Part shown: positions 17,061 through 28,297 of the stretch, piece after piece | How the letters are laid out: every line of letters begins with the position of its first letter | Numbering within the stretch: the stretch's first letter is position 1 | Assembly (NCBI RefSeq): GCF_017068395.1 | Contig: NZ_CP070619.1 | Location: forward strand, 1,178,001 to 1,242,000 | Reading direction: 5' to 3' | Source: Rhodococcus pseudokoreensis | GTDB taxonomy: Bacteria; Actinomycetota; Actinomycetes; Mycobacteriales; Mycobacteriaceae | Length of the DNA stretch: 64,000 nt | Program-made: the position numbers and the translations under genes | The notes under the pieces: generated by a model | The model's database searches: none | The model's input: only the letters and a program-made list of their open reading frames with translations | Told to the model about the DNA's origin: nothing

Positions 17061-17834
17061 TCAGACCGCCGCGTCGGACGTGAGGGCGTGGGCGGGCTCG
17101 TCGAGTCGCTTCATCGTGTCGAGGACCGAATCGGCCGTCGGGTCACGCAGTTCGTCGACGATCTTGCCGTCGGCGAGGAACACCACCCGGTCGGCGTAGG
17201 CGGCCGCGCGGGGGTCGTGGGTGACGATGACGACGGTCTGGTGGAATTCGTCCACCGCCGCGCGCAGGATCGACAGCACCTCGCCGGAGGACTTCGAGTC
17301 GAGGTTGCCGGTGGGCTCGTCGCCGAAGATGATCTCCGGCTGCCCGGCGAGTGCGCGGGCACACGCGACGCGCTGCTGCTGACCTCCGGACAACTCGCCG
17401 GGGCGGTGTTCGAGACGGTCTTTCAGGCCGAGTTTGGTCAGCACGCTCTCCAGCCATGCGGCGTCCGGCTTGCGGCCCGCGATGTCCAGCGGAAGGGTGA
17501 TGTTCTCCAGCGCCGTCAGCGTCGGAACCAGGTTGAACGCCTGGAACACGAAGCCGATCCGGTCGCGTCGCAGCTGCGTCATCTGCTTGTCCGTCAGCGT
17601 CGTCAACTCGGTGTCGCCGATGAGGACGGAACCCGAACTGGCCGCGTCGAGCCCGGCCAGGCAGTGCATCAGCGTCGACTTGCCGGAACCGGACGGTCCC
17701 ATGATCGCGGTGAACTCACCACGGGCGAACTCCGCGGATACCGCGCTGAGCGCGTGGACCTGGGTGTCGCCGGTGCCGTACGTCTTGGACAGCTCGACAG
17801 CACGGGCAGCGACAGCGGGGGCATGCGTGCTCAT
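17061..17834 (-). CDS. ABC transporter ATP-binding protein, MacB/LolD type
   Basis: This 257-residue ATPase couples to the FtsX-type permease downstream. It has Walker A GPSGSGKST near 46-54, the signature LSGGQQQRVACARAL, Walker B IIFGDEPTGNLD, and H-loop VTHDPRAAAYADR. The LSGGQQQRV and GDEPTGNLD forms are characteristic of the LolD/MacB/FtsE group. Start ATG 17834 has AAAGG upstream. The divergent region behind it holds a 7-bp inverted repeat (17943-17960) that may be its operator. Confidence 0.92.
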   Translation of the reverse strand: MSTHAPAVAARAVELSKTYGTGDTQVHALSAVSAEFARGEFTAIMGPSGSGKSTLMHCLAGLDAASSGSVLIGDTELTTLTDKQMTQLRRDRIGFVFQAFNLVPTLTALENITLPLDIAGRKPDAAWLESVLTKLGLKDRLEHRPGELSGGQQQRVACARALAGQPEIIFGDEPTGNLDSKSSGEVLSILRAAVDEFHQTVVIVTHDPRAAAYADRVVFLADGKIVDELRDPTADSVLDTMKRLDEPAHALTSDAAV

Positions 17835-17942
17835 GATCGCCTTTCGTCATTCTCTTGTAGCGGTCCGGCCCCGTGGTGACGGGCCGGGACGGTGCACGCG
17901 TGGCGCACTCCTCCATCTTGTCGACACCCGCGGCGGCCCGCC

Positions 17943-17960
17943 ATCAGGGACCACCCTGAT
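17943..17960. promoter_or_regulatory. ATCAGGG inverted repeat, candidate response-regulator site
   Basis: ATCAGGG (17943-17949) and CCCTGAT (17954-17960) are separated by ACCA, with an overlapping second arm CTGATCTCGGGTCAG. It lies 109-126 bp upstream of the MacB-type ATPase and 112 bp upstream of the divergent membrane gene. Inverted repeats of this form are common upstream of FtsX-type ABC operons under two-component control. Confidence 0.45.
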
Positions 17961-18071
17961 CTCGGGTCAGTGGGGACGTGATCCCGGACACGGCGACCCG
18001 GCCGGAAACGCCCACGACGGATGTGCCGAACTGGGAGAATTCCGGTATCGCCGGTGCGAAGGAGAGCCCTC

Positions 18072-18896
18072 ATGGCCATCGAACCCCCCAAACCCCGGGC
18101 AGGATCGCGGTTCGTCGACGCGTTCCTCCAATCACCGTTCGCCGGCCTCGCGCCGTGGATCGTGATGTCGCTGCTGTCCGGCCCCGGACGGTTCGAGGAA
18201 TCGGTCGCCACCGCTCTCGGGTTGTCGATCCTGTTCCTGTTCCTCAGCCACCGCCGCGGCGGAAGCCTCAAACCCATGGAAGTGTTCGACATCGTCTATT
18301 TCGGCTGCCTCGCCGTGATCGGTCTGTTCGCCTCCGACAGCCTGATCACCTGGCTGGAGAAGTGGTCGGGCGAGATGTCGAGTCTGGCGCTCGTCGCGTT
18401 CGCGTTCGGCTCGCTGTTGCTGCGCAATCCGTTCACCCTGCCGTACGCGAAAGAGACCACCCCAGAGGAGTATTGGACCTCTCCACTGTTCCTGAAGGTC
18501 AACCAGCTCATCACCCTGGTGTGGGCGCTGTCCTTCACGGTGTCGGCGGCATCCGGACTGTACGGCGACCTCGTCCTCGATCAGCCGGACAATTTCTGGA
18601 CGGGCTGGATCATTCCGATCGGGGCGTTGCTGTTCGCGCTGTCGTTCACCGAGTGGTACCCGGACGTGGCGAGCGCGCAGGCGCCACGGGAACCCGGGGA
18701 ACCGGAAGAGGTGGCTCCGCCGCTCGTCAAACTGTTCGACTTCCTGCCGCCGTACGTGATCGGCGTGGGGATCGCGATGCTCGTCACCGACAACGATCCC
18801 GACTGGCTGGGCATCACGCTGATCGTGGTCGGCGCCCTCGGCAGTGCGGCGTTGCGGCGCGCGGGCACGCAGAGCCGGAGCAGTTCGTCCGCATGA
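18072..18896 (+). CDS. integral membrane protein of unknown function
   Basis: This 274-residue protein has about seven hydrophobic helices (for example VATALGLSILFLFLS, VYFGCLAVIGLFA, LALVAFAFGSLLL, WIIPIGALLFALSF). A polar Pro/Glu-rich loop lies near 200 (PREPGEPEE) and the tail is Ser-rich. The start ATG 18072 has AAGGAGAG 6 bp upstream. I recognise no family. It diverges from the MacB-type operon and precedes an acyl-CoA synthetase whose own regulatory site lies just after this stop. Confidence 0.75.
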   Translation: MAIEPPKPRAGSRFVDAFLQSPFAGLAPWIVMSLLSGPGRFEESVATALGLSILFLFLSHRRGGSLKPMEVFDIVYFGCLAVIGLFASDSLITWLEKWSGEMSSLALVAFAFGSLLLRNPFTLPYAKETTPEEYWTSPLFLKVNQLITLVWALSFTVSAASGLYGDLVLDQPDNFWTGWIIPIGALLFALSFTEWYPDVASAQAPREPGEPEEVAPPLVKLFDFLPPYVIGVGIAMLVTDNDPDWLGITLIVVGALGSAALRRAGTQSRSSSSA

Positions 18897-18936
18897 GGCA
18901 AAACGTCACTGATCGGAGCACCGGCTACTAGCCTGA

Positions 18937-18952
18937 TGTGACTGACGTCACA
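18937..18952. promoter_or_regulatory. consensus Crp/GlxR-type cAMP receptor site
   Basis: TGTGACTGACGTCACA fits TGTGA-N6-TCACA exactly and is a perfect inverted repeat over six bases each side. It ends 16 bp before the acyl-CoA synthetase ATG, so it probably overlaps the transcription start or early leader, which suits repression. Confidence 0.7.
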
Positions 18953-18968
18953 GACGAGAGGTGGGCGC

Positions 18969-20531
<1,563 letters not shown>

Positions 20532-20551
20532 CCGCCGTCCATACTGGGACC

Positions 20552-20956
20552 GTGACCGTTCGATGCCCCTGCCTGCTCGGTGAACCGTACGACGAGTGCT
20601 GCGGGAGGTATCACCGCGGCGAGGCGAAGGCGCCCACGGCCGAACGCCTGATGCGATCCCGGTTCAGCGCGTTCGCCGTGCTGGACGCCGATTACCTCCT
20701 CGCGACGTGGCATCCGAGCACGCGGCCCGCGGATCTGGACCTCGACCCGGAGCAGCGCTGGACCCGTCTCGACATCCTGGGCACGACCGGCGGCGGTCTG
20801 CTCGACACCACCGGCACCGTCGAGTTCCGTGCCCACTACGTACTGGACGGACACCGCGAATCGCTGCACGAGAACAGCCGATTCGTCCGCGAGGACGGCA
20901 ACTGGCTGTACCTGGACGCGATCGCGACGCCACGCCCGGGGCTCCCGCGACTCTGA
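20552..20956 (+). CDS. YchJ/UPF0225-family SEC-C-type protein
   Basis: This 134-residue protein begins with a zinc-binding-like cysteine set, CPCLLGEPYDECCGRYH (residues 5-21), followed by the UPF0225 core with ERLMRSRFSAFAV, DYLLATWHPSTRP and a C-terminal beta-rich NTF2-like half. The biochemical role is unknown. The start GTG 20552 places the Cys motif at the N-terminus as in the family. An upstream GTG at 20528 overlaps the synthetase stop as GTGA and is an equally possible coupled start. Confidence 0.85.
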   Translation: MTVRCPCLLGEPYDECCGRYHRGEAKAPTAERLMRSRFSAFAVLDADYLLATWHPSTRPADLDLDPEQRWTRLDILGTTGGGLLDTTGTVEFRAHYVLDGHRESLHENSRFVREDGNWLYLDAIATPRPGLPRL

Positions 20957-20980
20957 TCGGCCCCGGCTTACGATCGGATC

Positions 20981-21583
20981 ATGATCAACCACCGGATCGG
21001 TCCCTTCGCCGCGTTCGCCGCCTGCGCGCTGGCCCTGACGCTCACCGGATGCTCGGAGTCGAACTCCGCCAGCAGCGTGGCGGCCACGTCACCTGCTGCC
21101 GCGGCCACCACCAGCAGTGCACTCGAATCCGAGTCGGCACCGATCCCGACCGACGCGTCGCCGAAGTCGTCGGCGGCGTCCGAGTCCGCGAAACTCACCG
21201 TCACCGACGTCCGCGTCGGCGGGCACGAGGGATTCGACCGCGTGGTGTACGAACTCGGCGGCAAGGGCACCCCGGGATGGCGGGTCGAATACGTGGACCA
21301 GGCCGTGCAGGACGGCAGCGGCAAGACGATCCCGGTGTCGGGCAACGGCATCCTGCAGGTGCAGATCGACGGCTCGGCGTACCCGTTCGACAGCGACGTG
21401 GAGGGCTACGCGGGCCCCAATCCGGTGCCCGGTGTTCCCGGCGGAACGGTGACGGAGGTCAACGGTGCGCTCGTGTTCGAGGGCGTCACGCAGTCGTTCA
21501 TCGGCGTGACCGCGCCCGGCCGTCCGTTCACGGTGTCCACGCTGTCCGATCCGACGCGGGTGGTCGTCGACATCGCGAAGTGA
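20981..21583 (+). CDS. secreted lipoprotein with AMIN-like domain
   Basis: This 200-residue protein has a lipoprotein signal peptide ending in the lipobox LTGC (Cys23). A Ser/Ala/Thr-rich linker (24-68) is followed by a folded domain from about 70 to the end (TVTDVRVGGHEGFDRVVYEL through PTRVVVDIAK). That pattern matches the AMIN-like domain found in actinobacterial envelope lipoproteins. It is presumably anchored on the outer face of the plasma membrane. The start is ATG 20981. Confidence 0.8.
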   Translation: MINHRIGPFAAFAACALALTLTGCSESNSASSVAATSPAAAATTSSALESESAPIPTDASPKSSAASESAKLTVTDVRVGGHEGFDRVVYELGGKGTPGWRVEYVDQAVQDGSGKTIPVSGNGILQVQIDGSAYPFDSDVEGYAGPNPVPGVPGGTVTEVNGALVFEGVTQSFIGVTAPGRPFTVSTLSDPTRVVVDIAK

Positions 21584-21602
21584 CGCTTCCCGTGCCCGCG
21601 AC

Positions 21603-21633
21603 TTGACCTCGAGTAAAGTTGAGGTTTTACGGT
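21603..21633 (+). promoter_or_regulatory. MerR/SoxR-type promoter with 19-bp spacer
   Basis: The -35 element TTGACC (21603-21608) and -10 element TACGGT (21628-21633) are 19 bp apart, the long spacer typical of MerR-family activated promoters. An imperfect palindrome lies between them (ACCTCGAGT 21606-21614, AGTTGAGGT 21617-21625, 7 of 9 positions matched). It resembles the SoxR box of Streptomyces. It drives the ABC exporter at 21686. Confidence 0.65.
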
Positions 21634-21685
21634 CGTGTCATACCCCGGCTCTACCGTGGGGGGACAGCGACAGGAGGCCGCCGGC

Positions 21686-23584
21686 ATGAGCATGGAAGTC
21701 ACGGCGTGGAACGCGATGTACAACGCGATGCACGCCCAGGAAGATCGACGCCCCTTCTCCCGGACGACGTTGCGGCGGATCGCCCGTTTCGCCCGCCCGC
21801 ACCGCCGCAACCTCGCGTGGTACCTCCTGCTCAGCGTCGTCACGGCCGCGCTGGCCGTGGCCACCCCGGTGCTGGCGGGCCGCGTCGTGAACGCCATCGT
21901 CGGCGGCGACGCGCTGTCCGTGATCGTGCGTCTCGCGGCGCTCATCGCGGTCATCGCCGTCCTCGAATCCGCACTCGCGCTGTGGACGCGGTGGTTGTCG
22001 GCGAGCATCGGCGAGGACCTGATCCTCGACCTGCGCACCGCCGTGTTCGACCACGTGCAGCGGATGCCGATCGCCTTCTTCACCCGCACCCGCACCGGCG
22101 CGCTGGTCAGCCGCCTCAACAACGACGTGATCGGTGCGCAGCGCGCGTTCAGCGACACCCTGTCGGGTGTGGTGTCCAACCTGGTCACGCTCGGCATCAC
22201 GCTGATCGTGATGATCGGGATCTCCTGGCAGATCACGCTGTGCGCACTGTTGTTGCTGCCGATCTTCGTGCTGCCCGCCCGCACGATGGGCGCGCGGCTC
22301 GCGCAACTCAATCGTGAGGCGGCCAACCACAACTCGGTGATGAGCACGCAGATGACGGAGCGGTTCTCGGCGCCGGGCGCCACCCTCGTCAAACTGTTCG
22401 GCCGTCCCTCCGAGGAGTCCGCCGAATTCGCGGTCCGTGCGCGGCGAGTGCGGAACATCGGCGTCCGCACGGCCATGCTGCAGTCGGTGTTCGTCACCGC
22501 GCTCACCCTCGTCTCGGCACTCGCGCTGGCCCTCGTCTACGGACTGGGCGGGTTCTACGCACTGCGCGGACAACTCGACGCGGGAGCGGTCGTCGCGATG
22601 GCGATGCTGCTGACCCGCCTGTACTCGCCCCTCACCGCACTGGCCAGCGCACGGATGGACGTGATGAGCGCGCTGGTGAGCTTCGAGCGCGTCTTCGAGG
22701 TCCTCGACCTGAAGCCCCTGATCGCGGAGAAGCCCGACGCGGTCGCGGTGCCCGACGGCCCGGTGTCGGTGGAGTTCGACTGCGTGGAGTTCGCGTATCC
22801 CTCGGCCGACAAGGTGTCGCTGGCGTCACTCGAAGAGGTCGCGACCCTCGACACCCGCGGCGGCGTCGACGTGCTGCACCGACTGTCGTTCCGCGCCGAA
22901 CCCGGGCAGATGATCGCCCTGGTGGGATCGTCCGGGGCCGGCAAGTCCACCATCGCCCAACTGGTTCCCCGGCTCTACGACGCGGACGCGGGCTCGGTGA
23001 AACTCGGCGGGGTCGACGTGCGGGACCTGACCGCCGACTCCGTGCGGGCCACCGTCGGAATGGTGACCCAGGACGGGCACCTCTTCCACGACACCGTGCG
23101 GGCGAATCTCCTGCTCGCCCGCCCCGGCGCCACGCCGGCGGAACTCGCGGAGGTCCTGGACCGGGCGCGACTCACCGAACTCGTCGCCGCCCTTCCCGAC
23201 GGCCTCGACACGGTGGTCGGCGAACGCGGCTACCGGCTGTCCGGCGGCGAACGCCAGCGGCTGACCATCGCCCGCCTGCTGCTCGCGCATCCGCGGGTGG
23301 TCATCCTCGACGAAGCGACGGCGCACCTCGACTCCACGTCCGAGGCCGCCGTGCAGGAGGCACTGGGCGAGGCCCTCACCGGCCGCACCGCCGTGGTGAT
23401 CGCGCACCGGTTGTCGACCGTGCGCGCGGCTGATCTGATCCTCGTCGTCGAGGCCGGACGCATCGTCGAACGCGGCACCCACTCCGAACTGCTCGCCGCG
23501 GGGGGCCGGTACGAAGAGCTGTACCGGACTCAGTTCGACACGGGCACCGTCTCGTCCCCGGCCCTCACCGAGGTGCTGCGGTGA
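21686..23584 (+). CDS. ABC exporter, fused permease and ATPase (half transporter)
   Basis: This 632-residue protein has a six-helix exporter membrane domain (about 40-340) and a nucleotide-binding domain from about 350. The latter has Walker A VGSSGAGKST, Q-loop VTQDGHLF, signature LSGGERQRLTIARLLL, Walker B VVILDEATAHLD and H-loop VIAHRLST. It likely dimerises to export lipids or drugs. The start ATG 21686 is set by AGGAGG at 21672-21677. The SoxR-like promoter upstream suggests induction by redox-active compounds. Its last 20 bp overlap the convergent maltokinase gene. Confidence 0.9.
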   Translation: MSMEVTAWNAMYNAMHAQEDRRPFSRTTLRRIARFARPHRRNLAWYLLLSVVTAALAVATPVLAGRVVNAIVGGDALSVIVRLAALIAVIAVLESALALWTRWLSASIGEDLILDLRTAVFDHVQRMPIAFFTRTRTGALVSRLNNDVIGAQRAFSDTLSGVVSNLVTLGITLIVMIGISWQITLCALLLLPIFVLPARTMGARLAQLNREAANHNSVMSTQMTERFSAPGATLVKLFGRPSEESAEFAVRARRVRNIGVRTAMLQSVFVTALTLVSALALALVYGLGGFYALRGQLDAGAVVAMAMLLTRLYSPLTALASARMDVMSALVSFERVFEVLDLKPLIAEKPDAVAVPDGPVSVEFDCVEFAYPSADKVSLASLEEVATLDTRGGVDVLHRLSFRAEPGQMIALVGSSGAGKSTIAQLVPRLYDADAGSVKLGGVDVRDLTADSVRATVGMVTQDGHLFHDTVRANLLLARPGATPAELAEVLDRARLTELVAALPDGLDTVVGERGYRLSGGERQRLTIARLLLAHPRVVILDEATAHLDSTSEAAVQEALGEALTGRTAVVIAHRLSTVRAADLILVVEAGRIVERGTHSELLAAGGRYEELYRTQFDTGTVSSPALTEVLR

Positions 23585-24968
23585 GTCTGCGAATCGCGGA
23601 GAGGGGCAAGCCGATCCACTTCGGACGGTTCCTCGCCTCGTACACCGTCTCGTACACCGCCTTGTCGAGTTCGTAGGCCCGGAGCAACGCCGCCGCCTCT
23701 CGTGGATCGGTGCCCGACACCGAGGCATAGCCGTCACAGAACGCGTCGGCGTTGCGCTGCGCCCACTCCCTCGCCCGGAAGTCCCGTTGCGACGCCGCTC
23801 CCATCGCCCCCATCGGCACCGAATCGGCCAGCAGGTGGTGCGCGGCGTAGTCGAAGGACCGCAGCATTCCCGCGACGTCCCGCAACGGACTGTCCCGTTC
23901 CCGGCGCTCGTCGAGCGTCTTGGCGGGCTCGCCCTCGAAGTCGATGAGCAGCCACCGCTCCGGAGTCCGCAGCACCTGACCGAGGTGCAGGTCTCCGTGA
24001 ATCCGCTGGACCGCGGTGGCGCCCAGCGCTTCCGCCTCGGCGAACTTGTCCCGCACCGCGGCGGCCACCTCCCCCAGTTCGGGGACGATCGCGGTGGCGG
24101 CGGCCAGTCTGCGGGTCATCGCCTCCACCGTCGTCGACGCCACCTGCCGCTCCTCCGCACCCAGCGCACGCGCCAGCGTCGAGTGCACCTCGGCGACGGC
24201 GGCGCCCATCCGATGGGACTCACCGGCGAAGTCCGTCCCCAACTCCGCGGCGTGGAGATCCGCCTCCATCAGAAGGTCGCGGACGCTGCCGAGCGCCATG
24301 CTCCACCCGTCCGCCGAATTGGCCTCGAAGTCCTGCACCATCGCGAGCGTGGTGAGAATCCCGGACACATCGGTCTCCATCCACGCCCGCAGCGTGGCCA
24401 CGTATTCACTGCCCGCGCCGGCGAGCGCCAGATGGAGTTCCACGTCGGGATTCACCCCGGGGGTGACCAGGCGGAAGATCTTCATCAGCAGCTTCTCCCC
24501 CAGCACCACCGATGTGTTCGACTGCTCCGCGCCGAGCGTCCGCCCACGCAGTCCCGGTTCGATCACCGTGCCCGGCACCGTCTTCAACCGAACCGGCCCG
24601 GAACCCTGCGCCTCGGCCAGCAGGTCCGCGTACAGGGTGATGACCTCGGCGTCGTGCAGTCCGTCGTACGCGATCATGGCGTTGCCGTCGCCGGCCGGCA
24701 GCGCCCACGGTTCGAGATCCTCGGGCAGATGACTGCGGAACCCCAGCGGCACCTGGTACACCTGCGCCGGGCCCGCCTCGAATTCCACCGACACCAGCAG
24801 GTGCTCGGCGGAGAACCCGAAGACCGACGTCAACTCGTGGCGGAGCAGGATCCGCACCGCCGCGATCGTGTTGCCCTTGCCGGCGAACCACCGCCGGTCC
24901 GGCAACCACTGCACGAGTTGCCGCTCGAGGGTCTCGTCGGGAATGCGTCCACTGGTGGGTCCGTTCAC
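23565..24968 (-). CDS. mak: maltokinase (Mak/Pep2)
   Basis: This 467-residue kinase phosphorylates maltose at C1 with ATP, giving maltose-1-phosphate, the substrate of GlgE for alpha-glucan synthesis. The N-terminal cap domain carries [11 protein letters not shown], typical of the family. The phosphotransferase core has the Brenner-type motif IHGDLHLGQ near 322 and the metal site LLIDFEGEP. The ATG at 24968 overlaps the treS stop (ATGA), so the two are coupled, in keeping with the TreS-Mak complex known in mycobacteria. glgE and glgB are not in the window. Confidence 0.93.
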   Translation of the reverse strand: MNGPTSGRIPDETLERQLVQWLPDRRWFAGKGNTIAAVRILLRHELTSVFGFSAEHLLVSVEFEAGPAQVYQVPLGFRSHLPEDLEPWALPAGDGNAMIAYDGLHDAEVITLYADLLAEAQGSGPVRLKTVPGTVIEPGLRGRTLGAEQSNTSVVLGEKLLMKIFRLVTPGVNPDVELHLALAGAGSEYVATLRAWMETDVSGILTTLAMVQDFEANSADGWSMALGSVRDLLMEADLHAAELGTDFAGESHRMGAAVAEVHSTLARALGAEERQVASTTVEAMTRRLAAATAIVPELGEVAAAVRDKFAEAEALGATAVQRIHGDLHLGQVLRTPERWLLIDFEGEPAKTLDERRERDSPLRDVAGMLRSFDYAAHHLLADSVPMGAMGAASQRDFRAREWAQRNADAFCDGYASVSGTDPREAAALLRAYELDKAVYETVYEARNRPKWIGLPLSAIRRLTAAPR

Positions 24969-26822
24969 TGCTGCACCGCCTGTTCCGCTTCACTGCTGAC
25001 CGGGTGTCCGCTCACTACGCCGTCGGATTTGGGATCCGGTTGCAGCGCGAACCAGAAGAAACCGTGACCGGGGAGCGTGATCATGTACCCGTCGTCCCCG
25101 ATCGTGGGAAAGGGAACGGAGCCGGTGAGCTCCACGGGGATTCGGCCGGCGAACTGCGTGAGGTCCAGGATCACCGCCTGCGGGAACCGGGACAGATTGT
25201 TGACGCACAGGATGACGTCGCTGTACGGGCGGTCCTCGCTCGGCGGGGTCTCCCGCACATACGACAGGACGGCCGGGTTCGCACTGCCGAGTTCCGTGAA
25301 CGAGGCCGTCCCGAACGCCGGGTGCTGTTTGCGGACCTGGATCAGCCGGCGGGTCCAGTGCAACAACGAGTTGGTCGAATTCATCTGCGACTCGACGTTC
25401 ACCGACTGATAACCGTACGTGGGGTCCATGATGACCGGCAGATACATTCGCGCCGGGTCGGCGCGAGAGAATCCGGCGTTGCGGTCGGGTGTCCACTGCA
25501 TCGGCGTCCGCACCGAGTCCCGGTCGCCGAGCCAGATGTTGTCGCCCATGCCGATCTCGTCACCGTAGTAGAGGACGGGCGAACCGGGCAGGCTCAGTAG
25601 CAGTGCGGTGAACAGCTCGAGCTGGTTGCGGTCGTTCTCGAGCAGCGGCGCGAGGCGCCGCCGGATGCCGATGTTCGCCTTCATCCGCGGGTCCTGCGCG
25701 TATTCGGAATACATGTAGTCGCGCTCCTCGTCCGACACCATTTCGAGCGTCAGCTCGTCGTGGTTCCGGAGGAAGATTCCCCATTGGCACGAACTCGGAA
25801 TCGGCGGGGTCTGCGCGAGGATCTCGGAGATCGGAAACCGGTTCTGCCGTCGCACCGCCATGAAGATGCGTGGCATCAGCGGGAAGTGGAACGCCATGTG
25901 GCATTCGTCCCCCACGTCCGGCTCCCCGAAGTACTCGACCACATCCGACGGCCACTGGTTGGCTTCGGCGAGCAGTGCCCGCCCCGGGTACTCGGCGTCC
26001 ATGACTGCCCTGCACCGCTTGAGGAACGCGTGGGTCTCGGGCAGATTCTCGCAGTTGGTGCCCTCCCGCTCGAACAGGTAGGGCACCGCGTCCAGCCGGA
26101 AACCGTCGATTCCGAGGTCCAGCCAGAAACGCAGCACGTCGATCATCGCGTCCTGGACGTCGGGGATTGTCGTAGTTCAGGTCCGGCTGATGGGAGAAGA
26201 AGCGGTGCCAGTAGTACTGCTTGCGCACCGGATCCCACGTCCAGTTGGACGTCTCCGTGTCGACGAAGATGATCCGCGCGTCCGGGTACCGTTCGTCGCG
26301 GTCGGACCAGACGTAGAAGTCGCCGTACGGGCCGTCGGGATCGTTGCGTGACTCCTGGAACCAGGCGTGGGTGTCGGACGTGTGGTTCATGACCAGGTCG
26401 GTGATGACCCTGATCCCCCGGCGGTGCGCCTGATCGAAGAGCTGGACGAAGTCCTCGACCGTCCCGAACTCCGGCAGCACGGCACGGAAGTCGCGGATGT
26501 CGTAGCCGCCGTCGCGCAGCGGCGAGTCGTAGAACGGCGGCAGCCACAGGCAGTCGACGCCGAGCCAGGAGAGGTAGTCGAGTTTCGACGTGAGCCCCCG
26601 GAGATCGCCTGTTCCGTCGCCCGAGGAGTCGAAGAACGCGCGGACCAGCACCTCGTAGAACACCGCGGTCTTGAACCACTCGTTGTCGACCTGCAGTTCT
26701 CGGGCGTGGAAGAAGTCCTCGGACCGGGCCTCGATGATGTGGCCTTCCAGGTCGTGCTCCGGCGGGACGGCACCTTCACGGGACGGGTCGACGTGGGCGG
26801 ACGACGAATCTTCCAGGGGCAT
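24965..26822 (-). CDS. treS: trehalose synthase TreS, split by a one-base frameshift
   Basis: This GH13 enzyme interconverts trehalose and maltose and feeds maltose to the coupled maltokinase. The N-terminal part (ATG 26822, MPLEDSSS, preceded by GAGGTG) runs in one frame to about codon 219 at PDLNYDNP. The rest ([20 protein letters not shown] to the stop at 24965) is in the next frame. Removing one C from the C4 run at 26162-26165 restores a 618-residue protein with the catalytic [10 protein letters not shown] (Asp), LLAEANQWP (Glu) and RNHDELTLE. Either the gene is inactivated or the base is a sequencing error; all else looks intact. Confidence 0.9.
26162..26165 (-). other. frameshift site in treS (extra base in a four-base run)
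   Basis: On the coding strand AATCCCCGACGTC should read AATCCCGACGTC to keep Asn-Pro-Asp-Val in frame. Both flanking frames are clear, conserved TreS sequence, so the position of the shift is fixed to within this run. Confidence 0.9.
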
Positions 26823-27007
26823 AAGCACCTCGGTTTGCGACTCGATCACAGGAACTAAGGACGTTCCCCGGACACTTGTTCCGATCGTAGGGCGGGTCCG
26901 CCCGCGCCGCTGGGAACGCGACCGGCCGGACGCGACGCCCGCCGAAGATCTCGACAACTCCCCGATCGAGGACAGTAGGTGTCCGCTATCCGCGCAACAC
27001 TGAATAC

Positions 27008-27559
27008 ATGAACGAGACACCCAGCACCCCGGCCCCCATCTCCGACGAGCGCGGACTCCTGCTCCTCATGCTGGACAACCAGCGCACCGCGTTCCGCAAC
27101 GCGGTGTCCGGCCTGACCGAGGAGCAGGTCCGCAGCGTGCCCAGCGCCAGCGAGATGAGTCTGGCGTCCGTCCTCAAACACGTGATCGACGGCGAAGAGG
27201 CGATGACCGCCCGCATCACCGGGACCCCGCGCGGTGGCGGCGACGATCCGGTGGCCGCGTGGATGGCGGCATGGAACGTCGCCGAGGACGAGACCATCGA
27301 CGTCCTCCTCGCCCGCTTCGACGCCGCCCAGCGCGCCACCGAGGCCGCGGTCGCCGCCGAAACCGACCTGGACCGCGACGTCGACCTGCCCGCCGACGTC
27401 GCGCAGTGGATGGCGTCGGGCGTCGTGTTCACGGTCCGCTACATGCTGCTCCACCAGATCGAGGAACTCGCCCGGCACGCCGGTCACGCCGACGTGATCC
27501 GGCAGTCCCTCGACGGCGCGCGGGCCGATACGCTGGCCGGCGGCGGTAGCTGGTCCTGA
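27008..27559 (+). CDS. DinB/DUF664-family protein (possible thiol-dependent transferase fold)
   Basis: This 183-residue four-helix-bundle protein of the DinB superfamily has the metal-ligand histidines seen in DUF664 members, in [10 protein letters not shown] and in [19 protein letters not shown]. Relatives include mycothiol- and bacillithiol-dependent S-transferases, so a detoxification role is possible but not shown. The start ATG 27008 is the first Met. It diverges from treS across a 185-bp region with no recognised operator. Confidence 0.82.
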   Translation: MNETPSTPAPISDERGLLLLMLDNQRTAFRNAVSGLTEEQVRSVPSASEMSLASVLKHVIDGEEAMTARITGTPRGGGDDPVAAWMAAWNVAEDETIDVLLARFDAAQRATEAAVAAETDLDRDVDLPADVAQWMASGVVFTVRYMLLHQIEELARHAGHADVIRQSLDGARADTLAGGGSWS

Positions 27560-27637
27560 CTGATTCCCCGCTCTCGGGTAAATTCTCCGCTCGGGCGGCG
27601 CTGCAGAGCGGCCCGGACTAGACAACGAGGAGTTCAG

Positions 27638-28276
27638 GTGGACGGTATGAGCGTGATGCGACGCACGATCGCGGTGGCAACGGTCGGTATCGCGGCTTTC
27701 GGCCTCGCGGGCACGGCAGCGGCAGACCCGGCCACCCCCGACGTCCCCGGACTCGCGGAACTGCGTACCCAGGCCGTGGGGCCCGAGGAGAAGGCCGCGG
27801 TCGAGGCGCTGGCCACGTCGACCGTGCTGCGTGACGTCGCGGGCGAGTACACGCCGTTCCTGTACACCGCACCGACCGTGGGCTGCGGCACTGTCGCACC
27901 GGTCACGCTGACGCTGGCGTCGGGCACCACCGGGCCGACCGCCGCCGTGAAGGCGAACGAGATCAGCTTCCAGGCGCTCTCCGCCTACCCCGGTGTCGTG
28001 AAGTCGTCGGGACTGAACGTCGCGTGGATCAACACCAGCACCGGCGCCAGCGGAATCCTGCCCCTCGACGGGCTCACGGAAGGCGGCTACCCCGCGCTGA
28101 ACAAGATCGTGACGACGGGCGCGGGCACCGTCGTGGCGTCGATCTTCGGCACCGTCGGCTACACCAACGCCACGTGCTACGTGCTACCGACCGTCGGTTC
28201 GTTCTTCGTTCCCGAGGAGGGCCCGCTGCCTGCCGAGGCGGCACAGCCCGCCCCGGCTCCCGCTCCCCCGGCGTAA
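27638..28276 (+). CDS. secreted protein of unknown function
   Basis: This 212-residue protein has a clear Sec signal peptide (MRRTIAVATVGIAAFGLAG, cleavage probably after TAAA near residue 30). The mature part has two cysteines (VGCGTV and NATCYV) that could form one disulfide, and the C-terminus is Ala/Pro-rich (EAAQPAPAPAPPA). The start GTG 27638 is set by GAGGAG at 27627-27632. I do not recognise a catalytic family; similar small exported proteins are common in Nocardiaceae. A rho-independent terminator follows. Confidence 0.75.
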   Translation: MDGMSVMRRTIAVATVGIAAFGLAGTAAADPATPDVPGLAELRTQAVGPEEKAAVEALATSTVLRDVAGEYTPFLYTAPTVGCGTVAPVTLTLASGTTGPTAAVKANEISFQALSAYPGVVKSSGLNVAWINTSTGASGILPLDGLTEGGYPALNKIVTTGAGTVVASIFGTVGYTNATCYVLPTVGSFFVPEEGPLPAEAAQPAPAPAPPA

Positions 28277-28297
28277 CCGCCTCGAGACCCCGGTCAG

